From assembly GCA_018350325.1 (NCBI GenBank), contig JAEVLN010000019.1, positions 992,001-1,056,000 on the forward strand: a stretch of 64,000 bases of DNA. Direction: 5' to 3'. This stretch comes from Globodera rostochiensis. Taxonomy: Eukaryota > Nematoda > Chromadorea > Rhabditida > Heteroderidae. The number at the start of each line of letters is the position of its first letter. Within the stretch, counting starts at the first letter, position 1. Below the pieces are notes generated by a model that saw only the letters and a program-made list of their open reading frames with translations, made no database searches and was not told the origin of the DNA. Positions 41,320 through 52,021 of this stretch are shown here, piece after piece. Made by a program: the position numbers and the translations under genes.

Positions 41320-41865
41320 TGAACGAATGGACGTTTTGTTGGTGATTTGTATGCAATTAGTGATTGATTGATCAGATTGATTGATCAAGGGCTTAGATTT
41401 ATTTGTGATTGGAACGATTTACGCGATTTTTCAATTCTTTGCTTTCACTGCGAGTCCCCGCCAACAAATTTTTCATGAAAATGGCACCAAATTCGTAAAT
41501 GGCAAATGAATCGTCCGAACATTTGAATCTCCGTATAAAAGTGCTGCTTTTTCTGTGTACTAAAATATATTAAAATGAAATTAAACTTAATTCTTTTTGT
41601 TTGATTGTTACTCTCTGAAGGGATTTGAAGCCGAGAAACCTTTTGTTCTTTCCAAATGTTGTGCTGCTCGATTGGTGCTTAACTCCGTCCCCCAAAATCC
41701 CAAAACCACTCAGCCCCCCCCCCCCCTCCTCTTCGACTGCAAGGAAACTATTTTTGTCGTCATTCAATCGGTAAACGATAGTTTCATTCTTTCTTCGAGA
41801 GTCAAAGTCCCGTCTCCCGACGAATTCCTTTCCTTTGATCTCCAACCAATCGCCGCCGGTCCCAA
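41320..41865. other. Intergenic region before the dynein light chain
   Basis: A plus frame at 41597-41860 and a minus frame at 41570-41845 overlap each other and a poly-C tract (41717-41726). Neither looks like a known protein. Probably noncoding, including the dynein light chain promoter. Confidence 0.4.
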
Positions 41866-42310
41866 ATGCCCCTTTTGGACGCTCGAAGTGATCGGAAAGT
41901 GCGCGAGGCGGAAGTGTTTTACTGCTCCGAACTTATGGCGGGGACGGAAGTTGTCAAAATTTGTAATTTGGCTTATTCCGTTCTGCAAGTCCGTTTTGTG
42001 TGCGTTTGGTCAAATTCCGAAAAAGTTCAGATGGACTGTCCCATGATGGAAATGGCACGTGCACTCAAAATGGACTTGGAAAAGGAACTGCCGGGGCGCG
42101 GATGGACGGTGGTCATTGGTGTGTAAGGCATTTCATTGGACACTTTTTGACGCAAATGTATCAAAAACATTAATTAATTGCGCTAATTACGGACCGGCAA
42201 AACCCCACACAGGCAAAACCTTCGGCGCCTATTTGACGGTGGACGCGCGCAATTTCTTGCACTTTCGCATCGGCCGCACGTATTTTGTGCTGCACCGACA
42301 GCAGAAATGA
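41866..42310 (+). CDS. Dynein light chain, LC8-like
   Basis: LC8 light chains dimerise and bind short motifs in dynein intermediate chain and many other partners. Exons 41866-41913, 42031-42118 and 42213-42310 join in phase to 77 codons. The N-terminus SDRKVREAE matches the SDRKAVIKNAD start of LC8. The core reads GRGWTVVIGKTFGAYLTVDA and then NFLHFRIGRTYFVLH, the counterpart of GRNFGSYVTHE and HFIYFYLGQVAILLF. It is about 12 residues shorter than typical LC8 (89 aa), mainly in the first helix. It is therefore a divergent paralog, as common in plant-parasitic nematodes. The exon 1-2 join is the least certain. Confidence 0.75.
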
Positions 42311-42505
42311 AATAAACGCCGCCGGGGAAAGGCTTAAATTGGACTTCCCGTCGTCCATTGCCGCCCGCTGCAGCCAATTGCCCCCCCCCGGCTTTTGGAA
42401 GATCCCCAGGGGCGACTTTGTTTAGCCCATCAAATTTGGTCCGATCAAATGCGATTGAAATTGAAATTGAAACCATTCAAATAGTAAGAGATAGGCAAAA
42501 TGGTA

Positions 42506-42595
42506 GCCCCGGGCAGGAATCGAACCCACGACCTTCGGTGCAGTGATCAGCTTCTCACCCAGAACCAATGCTCTTACCGTCTGAGCTACCGGGGC
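42506..42595 (-). tRNA. tRNA-like gene (90 nt, possible intron; isotype unclear)
   Basis: The minus strand from 42595 folds as a tRNA. The acceptor stem is GCCCCGG/CCGGGGC (7 bp). The D arm GCTC/GAGC sits in an A-box (TAGCTCAGACGG). The T arm GTGGG-TTCGATT-CCTGC contains a perfect B-box (GGTTCGATTCC). TTTT follows a few bases after the 3' end, as for Pol III termination. The anticodon stem can be TTGGT/ACCGA, leaving 24 nt, i.e. a 7-nt loop plus a 17-nt intron. In that fold position 33 is C, not T, so the anticodon is doubtful (TGG by position). It could be a tRNA pseudogene or a tRNA-derived SINE head. Confidence 0.55.
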
Positions 42596-42613
42596 TTCCC
42601 ATTAGCCGTCCCT

Positions 42614-42691
42614 CTTATGGATCTTATGCCCCCGCCATAGGCGTTTTAACCGTCCCAGCCAGCTGGACACGCTCGCTTCCTTACAAAATGC
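42614..42691. repeat. Dispersed repeat, copy 1 (also at 57204)
   Basis: TTATGGATCTTA, then CCGCC(A/T)TAGGCGTTTTA, then CCAGCCAGCTG and CGC/CACTTCCT(T/C)ACAA recur in the same order and orientation at 57204-57270. The sequence lies directly next to the tRNA-like gene here but not at the second site. Its nature is unknown. Confidence 0.5.
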
Positions 42692-43238
42692 TTTCATTTT
42701 GGAGTTATTTCTTTCGTCATTTTTTCCTTCCCAATGTTTCTTCCAAATGCCGAACATTTGAGTCTTTCCTCCACCTCAACACCCCCAACTTACAATTAAT
42801 CCATTCATTTCTCAATTTCTTTCTCTTTTCAATTTTCGCTCAATTGGAAAGCATCGATTGCTTCAAGCCGAGAGAAAAAAAAGAAAGAAAAAAGATTTGT
42901 AAAAATTTTGCGCATTACGTCGGAAGAGAACGAAGGGGAAATGAAAGAGTGCCATGCCAAGCAAATGCCCGGGGGGGGGGAGAAATTTAATGGAATGAAA
43001 TGGATAAAGTCGGCCGTTTGACCCGCCCTCCTCTCGGCTTTATCTCCCAAACACACCTTACAAATTAAATGCCCCTAATCCGGTGGGGTAAGGGCAATTC
43101 AATACAAAACATAATTAACAATTCCCTCACTCTCAACGGCTTAATTCTCCCCCCCCGCCCATTAGGGCAAAAAAATCGATAAATTTAAACGTTTCATTTC
43201 CAATTTATAAACCATAAATTGCCGCAATAGTTCAACGG
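42692..43238. other. Intergenic region before TBC1D16
   Basis: Pyrimidine-rich then A/T-rich sequence with poly-G (42971-42980) and poly-C runs. I see no supported gene; it holds the promoter and 5' UTR of TBC1D16. Confidence 0.45.
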
Positions 43239-46200
43239 ATGGCGGCAAACCGATTAAACGATTTGTTGAAGAAAGCCCACGGGGCAATTGCGCAGCTTCG
43301 CGGAGGTATTTAAAATCAATCCGAAAAAAAGTCAAATAAATACCCCCCACCCTCCCTAAAAAAGGTGGCGCAAATTATTTTCTCGGCAAAAACGGCGAAG
43401 TGATCTTCTCGAAGAACAACGTTTGTGTGCACGAGACTGGCGGGGACTCAGGCGAAGAGGTCGGGGGATGGCACGGCATTCCGCGTGCCAATGTGTCCAA
43501 ATGTTGTAGGAAGCCGTGCACAGTCCGGGCTATTTGACCATTCACTGCTCGGAGGACGAACAGCTCGGCATCACGTTGATTCTGCAATGGCTGCCCAACG
43601 CTTTGCTGGAGAAAACGCCGTCCAGGTTGGCCTTTGTACGGACGGGCCTTGTTATGACTCTTCTGCTGCAGTTTGTTGTACTTGTTGTACTTGTTGTGGT
43701 TGGTGTCCTGCTTTCTTTGATCGTCACTTCTTCCCCCCATTTTTGTTTGGTGATTCGACCTAAATGTAATAAAGTCGGTAAAGCTTCAACACTTTTGCTG
43801 CCCATTTCCTTTTAGTATCCGATGCGTTTCACCCCTCAGGGGACGAGTCGGAGATGAGAAAGAAGAAGCCGGAGGGGATACGAAAAACAGTGCGCAAGTG
43901 ACACGCTTCACATGTTCCAATCGATCCCACACGGTCGACAGTGACGACGGGGAGGTCAGTTAAACATGGGCCAATCGAAGTTTCTTTTCAGAACCGGTTT
44001 GTGCCATGCCATCGAAATTCCCGAATATTTTGGGGGTTTCCGGACCCTTTAAAGGATGGTCTGATCAACCCAACACTTTCTTTTATTACCACCTCAGAAT
44101 GTTGCAAGAGGAGAGGCATCATCGGCGGTTGTTCGTTGTGAGGTATTGAATGGAGCTTTGGACGAGCATGGAGAGGAAGGCCAAAGCCAATTGAGGCCAC
44201 AAAGTCTGATCGGAGTTAGTGATCGGTGGCCATTGGACTGATTGATCGGAAGAAATGCTTTAAGTTGTTCATCCCTTCGATTCATCTCATTCCAAACACT
44301 CCCGTGGACCAACAAGACGTGGAGGAGAAAATCCGTTGTGACCGGGTCGGGATTAAAACTTTTTCTGATTAATTTTAAACGTCATTTTTAGTCCGAGAGT
44401 TCCGAGCCGACTTCGGGAGAAGACTTGGACGAAGAGGAAGATAAATTTGCCGATGCCGCGGGGGATTGTTATTCATCGTCGGGGGACGACGAGCTGGAAG
44501 AACTCGCCAAGAGTCGGTTAAACGGTGGCGGTGCCCTCAAAAAGAATTCCCCCTCCGTGCCTTTAGCGAAGGCATTGGATGCCATTCGAAAGAGTTGCGC
44601 AGTCTCTTTGGCCCGCGGCGCCATCCCGGAACAGTTTGCTCGTGAGCACAATTTGATGTTGACCACCGGCGGGGGGGAGGAGGGCGGGGGGACGGTCGCC
44701 GCCGACGCCGGAGGGCCCGGTATGGCCACGGCGGATGGGCCGCGGCAGGCGGTCGTCTTTCAACAAAAGGGACGGCGGCGGCAGCAGAGGAAAAGCGGGG
44801 ACGGCGGTGGAAGCTTCTCCTCTTTGTTCTCCGTCAATTTGGGTTTTAATTTGACATAATTCGTCCTCTTATTTCAATCAAAAAAGGCAAAATGCGTTCC
44901 ATGCGCGTGTTCTATTCGGACACGGAACGGACAAGCGGACAGTTGGTGATTGCCAGTCCCGACTCGCAATACAAAATATTCCACTTCCATCACACGGGCC
45001 TCGACAAGCTCACCCAACTGTTCGAACGATGGAACGCGGTGAAGGCAAAGTCTGCGGTCGGAAACGATGTAAAATGGCGAATGAATATTTTTAAAATTTA
45101 TATTGAGAGAGAGTAAACATCTAAACATCAGCTGAACGTTCAGTCTCCAACCACAAATGGTCAAGAACGACACTTGCTGATCAGTCCCGGCGCCGAGACG
45201 GAGTTGTCCAGGACGGAGCTGGACCCGGAAGATGGTCTGTACGAACGGCTGGGATGGGAAATATGGCGATCGTATGTGAGCACTGATGGAAGCGTGGAGG
45301 ACGGCTTCACAATTCGGAAGGCAAATTTATGCTCGACATAAGTTGAATGAAACCCCTCTGGGAATTTGTTGTTTATTCTCGCGAGGGGTTGTCACAGTTT
45401 AAATTGCTCGAGACTTAATGACCCGGTTTCAGACCGTTTATTTCTCGTCCATGGAGCCGAGCCTTCGAAAAGAACTTTGGCCCTTTCTGTTGCGTATTTA
45501 CCCGTGGAATTCCTCTGCGGAGCAGCGAGAAAGCATTCGAAACGAGCTGTTCTTGCGGTATCAGCGGCTGAAGGGGCAACGAATCCGCAGAATGGCCAAG
45601 CCGCCGCCGCCGCCGGGCGAAGGAGTGCCTCAGCAGCAATTGGCGGGCGTTGCACAAAGCATAGTGAAGGACGTGCTGAGGACGGACAGACGCAGCTCAT
45701 TCTTTGCAGGAGAGGAGAACTCCAACCTGGACACGATGAAGTTGGCCAAAGAACGGTGCTTTTTGAATGCACAAACACATTCAGGTCCATCCTGCTCACA
45801 TATGCGGTGAAGAACCCCGAAATCGGCTACATCCAGGTACTGTCCACCCTCGGCCTATGGCTGACCACCTCCATGGCGTCTCCCACCTCGCTGCTTATTA
45901 TTAGGGCATATTCTCCCCCTCCGGGCATTTCCATCTCTACCCCCGGGCTTTACCCACATCGCCGCTACATGGTCCGACCCCTACAGGGCTGTCCGGTCTT
46001 TACCCCTAGGGCGTGTCCCTCCCATATAAAGTGCTCTTTACAATTAGGGCATGTCCGACCTGTTAGCTCCGCTTCTGTGCACGCTGCGAGACGAGCCTTT
46101 GACCTACTGGTGTTTTGTGCATCTGATTGAACAGACTCTGTTCCGGCAGCCCAACCGGGACGAACACCGTTCAGAAATGGACGTTCAATTGGAATACATC

Positions 46201-46835
46201 CGGGAATTGCTCCGTCTGTTCACCCCCAACTTCCACGCCCACCTTGCCAAGCTGGGCGCGGACGCCCCCAACTTGATGTTCGTCCACCGATGGATCCTCC
46301 TCTTCTTCAAGCGCGAATTCCCTTCCCGCGACTCTCTGCACATTTGGGAGGTCCCAACAATTTCTTTTCTTTCGAAACTTCGACTTGTCCAAAGGCCTGT
46401 TGGTCCCGCTACCGCACCAATTACTTCCATTTGTTCATCGCCTGTGCCATCGTCTCCATTTACGGGCCGGACGTCGTCGCTCAAAATTTGCCCCACGACG
46501 AAATTCTTTTTTACTTCTCCTCACTGTCCATGCACATGGACGCCCATCTCATCTTACGCAAAGTGAGCACGCCCTTTTAGCCAATGGAACTCCATGAAAT
46601 TATTTGCATTTAAAGTTCCTTCCAAATCCCCCCTCCCCCCGGGGTTTAGGCTCGCGGTCTCCTCTATCAGTTCCACCGACTTCCCCGCATTCCCTGCACG
46701 TTGGCCGGCCTCTGCTCGCACGAAACGGGCTCGGACCAATGGACATCGCACATCGAACCCCATGGACAGTTCGAATGTACACAAAAGCACGGAGAAAATG
46801 GAGAGGAGCAGTGCCCTTTCGCAACGGTTCAATAG
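43239..46835 (+). CDS. TBC1D16: TBC1D16-like Rab GTPase-activating protein
   Basis: TBC-domain proteins speed GTP hydrolysis on Rab GTPases; mammalian TBC1D16 acts on Rab4A/Rab5-type endosomal trafficking. The N-terminus (43239) and EVIFSKNNVCVHETG, LGITLILQWLPNAL match the TBC1D16 start. A variable acidic linker (44390-44850) follows. Then MRSMRVFYSDTERTSGQLVI and YKIFHFHHTGLDKL match the human MRSLRLFFSD...FHFHHGGLDKL segment. The TBC domain (45420-46600) has RKELWPFLLR, the arginine finger IVKDVLRTDR, the glutamine finger YIQG (split by an intron at 45838-46048), and LMFVHRWILLFFKREFP. The stop is at 46833-46835. The catalytic R and Q fingers are present, so it is likely active. About ten exons. 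Confidence 0.92.
45838..46048. repeat. Intron with repeated GGGCAT/GGGCTG words in TBC1D16
   Basis: The intron that splits the YIQG finger is longer than its neighbours. It repeats TTAGGGCAT, CCGGGCATTT, CCGGGCTTTAC, AGGGCTGTCC and AGGGCGTGTCC. These resemble the start of the next exon (TTAG-GGCATGTCC), so internal duplication may have produced decoy acceptors. Confidence 0.4.
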
Positions 46836-47077
46836 CGATCGGCAACAATTAATTGTGTTTTCGTTCTCAACATTCTTATTATTCCAAACAAATATCAGTC
46901 TCGAATGAACTACAGCATGCAATTTTATTTAACAAAAGCATTTTAGAATAAATCATAAAGCGAATACCCAAAAATTCATTTTGTGCTCTCTGACCAAAGC
47001 AAAGAAAAAAATGCGAATGGACAGGAATTTTGACTGATAGCGGAAAGATAATTAAAATGCTTTCGGTTCACTTCACT

Positions 47078-47766
47078 TCACCGTCCTTCGCCGACGGAAT
47101 CGACCGCCGCGGCGAGTTGGCCCTCCACTCCTTCGTCCACGCGCTGTCCTTAATTTGCTTTGGTTGACAAAATGCACAAAAATGTGCCCGCCCGCTCACT
47201 AATGAGCTGATTGATGGCCTTCTTCGTCCTCCGCTCCAATTTGTCCATCTTTTCCTGCAGTCCCCTTCGCAAGTCCCAGTCCACCTTGCGTGGCGCCAGC
47301 GTCTTCAGGTCCAATTCGTCATGGATTTTCGTGTCCTCGCTGGCCTCGAGTTGGTCGGAAATGTTCTTCTCCAAAGCGCCAATTTCCTAAAGCAAAAGAA
47401 TGCCGACGCTGTCTCGAATTGTGCCAATAATCCGACCTCAGACGGACAATTACCCTTACCATTTGCGTTTTTCCAAAGTGGGGCTGGGGCACTTTTTCCG
47501 TCCCATCGCTGTCTTTTGCGCGTTTGTAGGAACGAAAAAGCAGAGAAACACTGAAACAAAAGCATTTAGTGGCCAAAAAAGTATTGTCCAACTTACGGCT
47601 CTTCCGTTCCCCTCGACCCGTCCCCCTCCTCCTCCTCCCCCTCTTTTCGGAACTGCTCATTATTTGCGAACTTTGCCCGAAACTCCATTAGCCTTTGTCT
47701 TCGCGCCATCGCATTTTGCTCCAACTCGGACAAACTCTGCTCGACGACCAATTCTTCGACATCCAT
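47078..47766 (-). CDS. CCDC12: CCDC12 (cwf18-type) spliceosome-associated coiled-coil protein
   Basis: CCDC12 is a small component of activated spliceosomes. The start at 47766 gives MDVEELVVEQSLSELEQNA, then ARRQRLMEFRAKF, as in the human N-terminal helix. The core reads LKTLAPRKVDWDLRRGLQEK and KLERRTKKAINQLI, nearly the human LANLAPRKPDWDLKRDV...KKRTQRAIAELI. A last intron (donor GTGAGC) joins RQRVDEGVEGQLAAAVDSV, matching human RERLKGQEDSLASAVDAA, with the stop at 47078-47080. TTTTCTCAG lies 18 nt before the ATG. The gene sits 143 nt downstream of MRPL22 on the same strand, typical of a trans-spliced operon member. Confidence 0.9.
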
Positions 47767-47909
47767 CGATCGAATTTTGCTGAGAAAATGTCCGATGATT
47801 TGTGCAAAATCGGTTAGATGATAAAATAGCTTTCGATAATTAAAGACGTCCACAACAAAAAATCAAGCAAATGGAATTGCAAAAATCCAACTCTGTCTAT
47901 GGCCAAAAC

Positions 47910-49017
47910 TCAAATCGAATATTTGAAGTCTCGCGATCGCAAAAATTCGTAGTAATTGTCCATTTTGTCCCATCCGTTCGGCTCCGCTTCTCGTCCTTTG
48001 AATTTCGGTGGGTCGCCCTCCTGCAGCCTAACAAAGGGTAAAGTAACGGCGACGTCAGAAATTCACAAATTTCACCAACAAACCTAACGAACAGGTTGAT
48101 GTAGCGATACTTCAGCGTGTGCCATCTCTGAAATTGAGTTAATCGAATCGATTGTTCTTTAACTCAAATTCTCTCGCCTCGTGCGCGTGTCGTCTCGCCC
48201 CTTTCACAATTTTGCATTGGAGTGGAAAAATTTCGGCCACGAACATTTTGCCGGGCTCCTCAATGAAAAATTCCTTTTTCGCACGCGTTTTCGCCTCTTC
48301 GATTATGTCGGCCAATAAAAAGGGGGGCTGAAATGGGAAATTTATGGTCAAATTGATCACTTAGGCAAAACAGACCGTTGGTTATCCTCAAAATACAAAG
48401 CTCCCCCCCCCCTCTCCCCCTAAGACTCCTCTCACTTTCGTTTGATGATTTCGAAGCTGTTTCAGAGCATCGTCCACGACCATATTCAGCGCGAAATGGC
48501 AAACAGTGAACATTCTGACAATAGCGGAATTGAATTTATTTGTCTACAAAACACTCACTTCTTCGTCGGCGTGTGAATGGACTCTTTAAAAAAATGGAAA
48601 TATTTTTAAAATGTGCAAATTATATCACCGACCAATGCAATGGAAAACCTCCCGTGACTTCGGTTTGCCCGTCTCCGGCACAACATAATTCGGAGGCCAT
48701 ATGACCTGAATTGTCCGGTATCAAAAGAAGAAACTTCGGAGTCGGTTTTTCAAAATGTCATCAAACAAATGATTTACAACTGAAGTCGGAAGTTTCGTTT
48801 TTGACCCCTTCCCGACCTTGTTCATGTACTCCCACTTCTCAGGGGTGACCCCGTAATTGTACATAGGCGAGTATTTCTCATCCATTCCCTTTGTTTTGCG
48901 TTTCCCCGACTCGTCCAAGCGCCACTCGGGCGCATAATAAATCTTCGGAAAATGCTTCTCGAAACGTTGGATCGGTGAAAACGGCGCAATTGCCGATGCA
49001 GGAGAAAAACGTCGCAT
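47910..49017 (-). CDS. MRPL22: Mitochondrial ribosomal protein L22 (uL22m)
   Basis: This is a large-subunit mitoribosomal protein. The N-terminal exon (49017) has FEKHFPKIYYAPEWRLDESG and KWEYMNKV. Then VIWPPNYVVPETGKPKSREV and FHCIESVHS match human KVWPPDYV...VYHCRKDIRYS. The ribosomal core includes LLADIIEEAKTRAKKEFFIE and MFVAEIFPLQCKIVKGARRH. The C-terminus RYINLFVRLQEGDPP...LRSRDFKYSI matches the mammalian KLVEGPPPPPE...LRSRTIVHTL ending. The stop is at 47910-47912. It lies 228 nt after the sphingomyelinase gene and 143 nt before CCDC12, all on the minus strand. Confidence 0.85.
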
Positions 49018-49245
49018 CAGCGGGCTATTTTAGGTCTAAATTAAATTTAAATTGATGAACCAACAACCACCGGACAGCAGCATTCTTATAAATGATCCAA
49101 AAATAAAAATGAAAGTTTGTTAACAATTTAAAAGAAATCGTTTTATATATGATTGTTTACACTTTATTCCTTTATGTTAAATGAAGCGAATACATTAGAA
49201 TATGAAATTAAATTTTATATAAAAAAAAAATTAATAATGCTAATT

Positions 49246-51093
49246 TTACAGGGAACGCAGAAGTTTTTTGATAGAATATTTGGTCTCCTTCAGCGCTTTC
49301 ATTTCAATTGTCAACCCTAAAGAAATGCAAATTTACATTGAAAGTACTAATTAGAACAAAATCATAACATACCGATGAACCCATACCAGAAGGAGAAGCC
49401 AACGAACAGAGTGAGCATAAATCGGAACAGAGCGACCTAAAATGACACAACCTTAAATTTTAAAATAAAAAGCTGAATTCATCAACCCTAATAGTAAATT
49501 GAAATAAACCATTCTCTTTTTCTAAATCTTGAAAACCGTTTTTTATAAAAAGAATGGGGGAAATGTCCCGTGCTTTGGTCGCCTTCTCCCCAAACTCACG
49601 GCAGCGTAAATGTATGGCAGTGTCAGGTCGATGTTGGCAGTGGCGACGATCAGCGCTATCAGAACGACACACAGTCCAAGAAACAGTCGACGATCCCACA
49701 ACACGCGGACTTCGCCCTCCTCAATGATTTTAAGCGATTTGGTCAAAAGTTGTTTTTCTGTTGCAATTTGTCGCATTCGCTCGGAAAGTGTTTCGGACTG
49801 TTTTTCTAAAATTGATAATTTATGAAAAAAGACAATGATTTGCTAACCAAGGCCAAACGAAAAAGTAACAGTGATGCCAACGTGGTCGGAAAAGTTCAAT
49901 TCCGACCCGGTAATTTTATTGAAGCAGTTTGTACAGTCGACGAGACCAAGTTCAGCTGAGTCATTAAAACTGTTAGAGTCAATAATATGAATATTTTACT
50001 TTTTCCACTTCTGTACATTACGTAGTCAAGCCTCTTGCCATCCGGGCAGTCTCGGAGGGCGTATTTGGGTGTGTAGTAATTGTCGAACCTCTCACAAGTC
50101 GACCCGCTCTCTTGCGAAGTGCCAATTAAATTCTTAAAAAGAGGGAAACGGGGTTAATGCAATTTTGCGGCAAAACCGATCGAATCTCCCAGGCATCAAA
50201 GAGTTGTGCGATGTTTTTGATGAGATGATAGCCAAGATCGTTGGGCTCCAAATTGAAATCGCCTACTACGACCACGAAATCGGAGCTAGAAAAGTGGGAT
50301 ATGGAAAGAAAAATGTATTTTAAAAAATCGACTGCCAAATTTACAAAATCAAACCCCCGTGAGGTATGACGGATGAATTGTGACATCTCAAAACACTGTG
50401 AAATGCGATGGGGAAGATAGAGATCTGTAAATTGCGTTATAAAATGAAACAAAAAAGTGGGAAAACCATTTTCACGATTGTACTCAGCGTGAAGATGTGT
50501 GGTGTAAAAGGCCACGCGATACTGCTCAACCATTATCTCAACCATTCCAACAATTTTGCCACCAAACCAGTCAGCCCTTAATGTGCTAATTAGTTTTGTA
50601 TTAGAACAACCGGACCGATGTACGTGATGAGGGAAGCCATTGAGCGAATATCTATGAAGCAATGTCGAAACGATGGGATGTCTAAGAGTTAAAGAAAAAT
50701 GTCTTACAAAATTAGCGAATTCGAAATGACAAACTTGCTAATAACGCATGTGCCGCTACCCGTAAAGCCGCTATGGAAATAATGTGAATGTGGAAAGGTC
50801 CCGTTGAGCTCATGGGCTATTTGGAGAAAGATTTCCTCACTCCAAACCTAAAAACGCATTATTAACATGAACATTGTGGAAAACAAGTCGACTTCTTGTA
50901 AGGCTACGACGTCAAATCGTGAATTTCTCAGCTCTTCTATCAACTTTAGCAACCGGAAATGTTTATCTTTGCTTCCAATCGGCCAAGGATGGGGTAAAAG
51001 CCTGCATTTAAATTTTAAAAAAAAGTTTGCAAATGAATTACAAAACTACCAGCAGTTTAATGTTGCTACAACGAATCGGTTTGGACATTGCAT
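49246..51093 (-). CDS. Neutral sphingomyelinase (SMPD2-like)
   Basis: This family of Mg-dependent phosphodiesterases splits sphingomyelin to ceramide and phosphocholine at internal membranes. The start at 51093 gives QCPNRFVVATLNCWLLPHP, with the human-like LNCW; then DKHFRLLKLIEELRNSRFDV and VALQEV (catalytic Glu). DWFGGKIVGMVEI, AFYTTHLHAEYN and VVGDFNLEPNDLGY provide the other endonuclease/exonuclease/phosphatase motifs. Near the end are two membrane helices (LFLGLCVVLIALIVATANI and FRFMLTLFVGFSFWYGFIGL), as in SMPD2. It ends LRSL at 49246. Exons are short with canonical introns. Catalytic residues appear intact. Confidence 0.88.
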
Positions 51094-51302
51094 TGTCAAT
51101 TATTAGGGAGAATGAGAGGAGTTAATTTTAGCATAGAAAAGAATAGCTACAAGACAGAAGGGAATGAAATATTGAGCTGCTGTTCTGTTATCCAAAAAAA
51201 AAATTAATTTTTATTTTGATTGATACCCAATTATTAGAGGACGGATCTGTTTTTGTATATTTGTTTGAAGAATACGGCGCTCAAATCCTAGCGAATGGCA
51301 AC

Positions 51303-51511
51303 GGCTTCGATGCCCTCAAATCCTAGCGAACGACTTTTGAGAAAATTTTATTTTCGAAATAGCGAGGGAAGGGGAACAAGGGCTACCTATGACTCATCAA
51401 AGCTTTTCGCAGCAGAATCGGCTTCGATGCCCTCAAATCCTAGCGACTGACTTTTGAGAAAATTTTATTTTCGAAATAGCGAGGGAAGGGGAACAAGGTC
51501 TACCGATGACT
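51303..51511. repeat. Tandem duplication of about 118 bp
   Basis: A block starting CTTCGATGCCCTCAAATCC and ending GAAGGGGAACAAGG is present at 51303-51393 and again at 51421-51511 with few differences, with a partial CTCAAATCCTAGCGAATGGC copy at 51280. Neither copy is coding. Confidence 0.75.
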
Positions 51512-51744
51512 CCGTTTTTTGTAACAAACCAAACAATTCGTTCGTAAGCCTCTTTTATTTAGTGCTTTGCATAATATAGGATACAATCATCACGACGACA
51601 ACAATATGATATGAATGACACAATATATGTATGATTGATGATCTGTGGTTGTTCGGATGGGCAAAGCTTTTGATATGAAGGAAGGCGCATCTCCTCTCTT
51701 CGGGTTCGTCACATGGGCCAATCGCCGGTCGTCGCTGCTTCTCC

Positions 51745-52021
51745 TCACATGTAGGCGCTCTGTTCCGGGGCCTTCGCCTAAATTGTTAAAATTATTGACT
51801 GTTCCGCCGCTGCATCCCAGGAAACAAACCGGGGTGGGCTCCGGCTGATTGTATGTGGGCGTTGACATGTAGGCGCTCTGGGCGCCGCCGCCGGCCGCTG
51901 GAGCTTCTCCGCCGGGCGCTGGAGCTTCTCCGCCGGGCGATGACATGTAGGCGCTCTGGGCGCCGCCAGTTGCTGGAGCCGCTGCGCTGGGCGATGACAT
52001 GTAGGCGCTCAGATCGCTCAT
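51745..52021 (-). CDS. SAYM-repeat small protein, divergent to MSP (74 aa)
   Basis: Two exons (52021-51830 and 51777-51745) join across a 52-nt intron (GTTTGT...TTTAACAATTTAG). The product is 74 aa, rich in Ala, Gly, Pro and Ser. It contains four copies of a SAYM motif: DLSAYMSSP, GAQSAYMSSP, GAQSAYMSTP and a terminal EQSAYM stop. Without the splice the frame runs on into non-repeat sequence, so the fourth SAYM strongly supports the intron. No signal peptide is seen. The ATG at 52021 is the start of the repeat; an upstream in-frame ATG (52129) lies in likely 5' UTR. A TATA box (TATAAAAG, 52140-52133) sits upstream, and AATAAA lies near 51565. It shares the promoter with an MSP gene, so sperm expression is likely. 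It could belong to a nematode-specific small sperm peptide family (NSPD-like); this is inference. Confidence 0.75.

Noticed and set aside
41597..41860. Plus frame before the dynein light chain as an extra N-terminal exon
   Set aside because: Interrupted by a poly-C tract, no LC8 relationship and no good join to exon 41866.
45366..46130. 254-codon plus frame overlapping TBC1D16
   Set aside because: It is a shifted frame; the TBC motifs RKELWPFLLR and IVKDVLRTDR are in the other frame.
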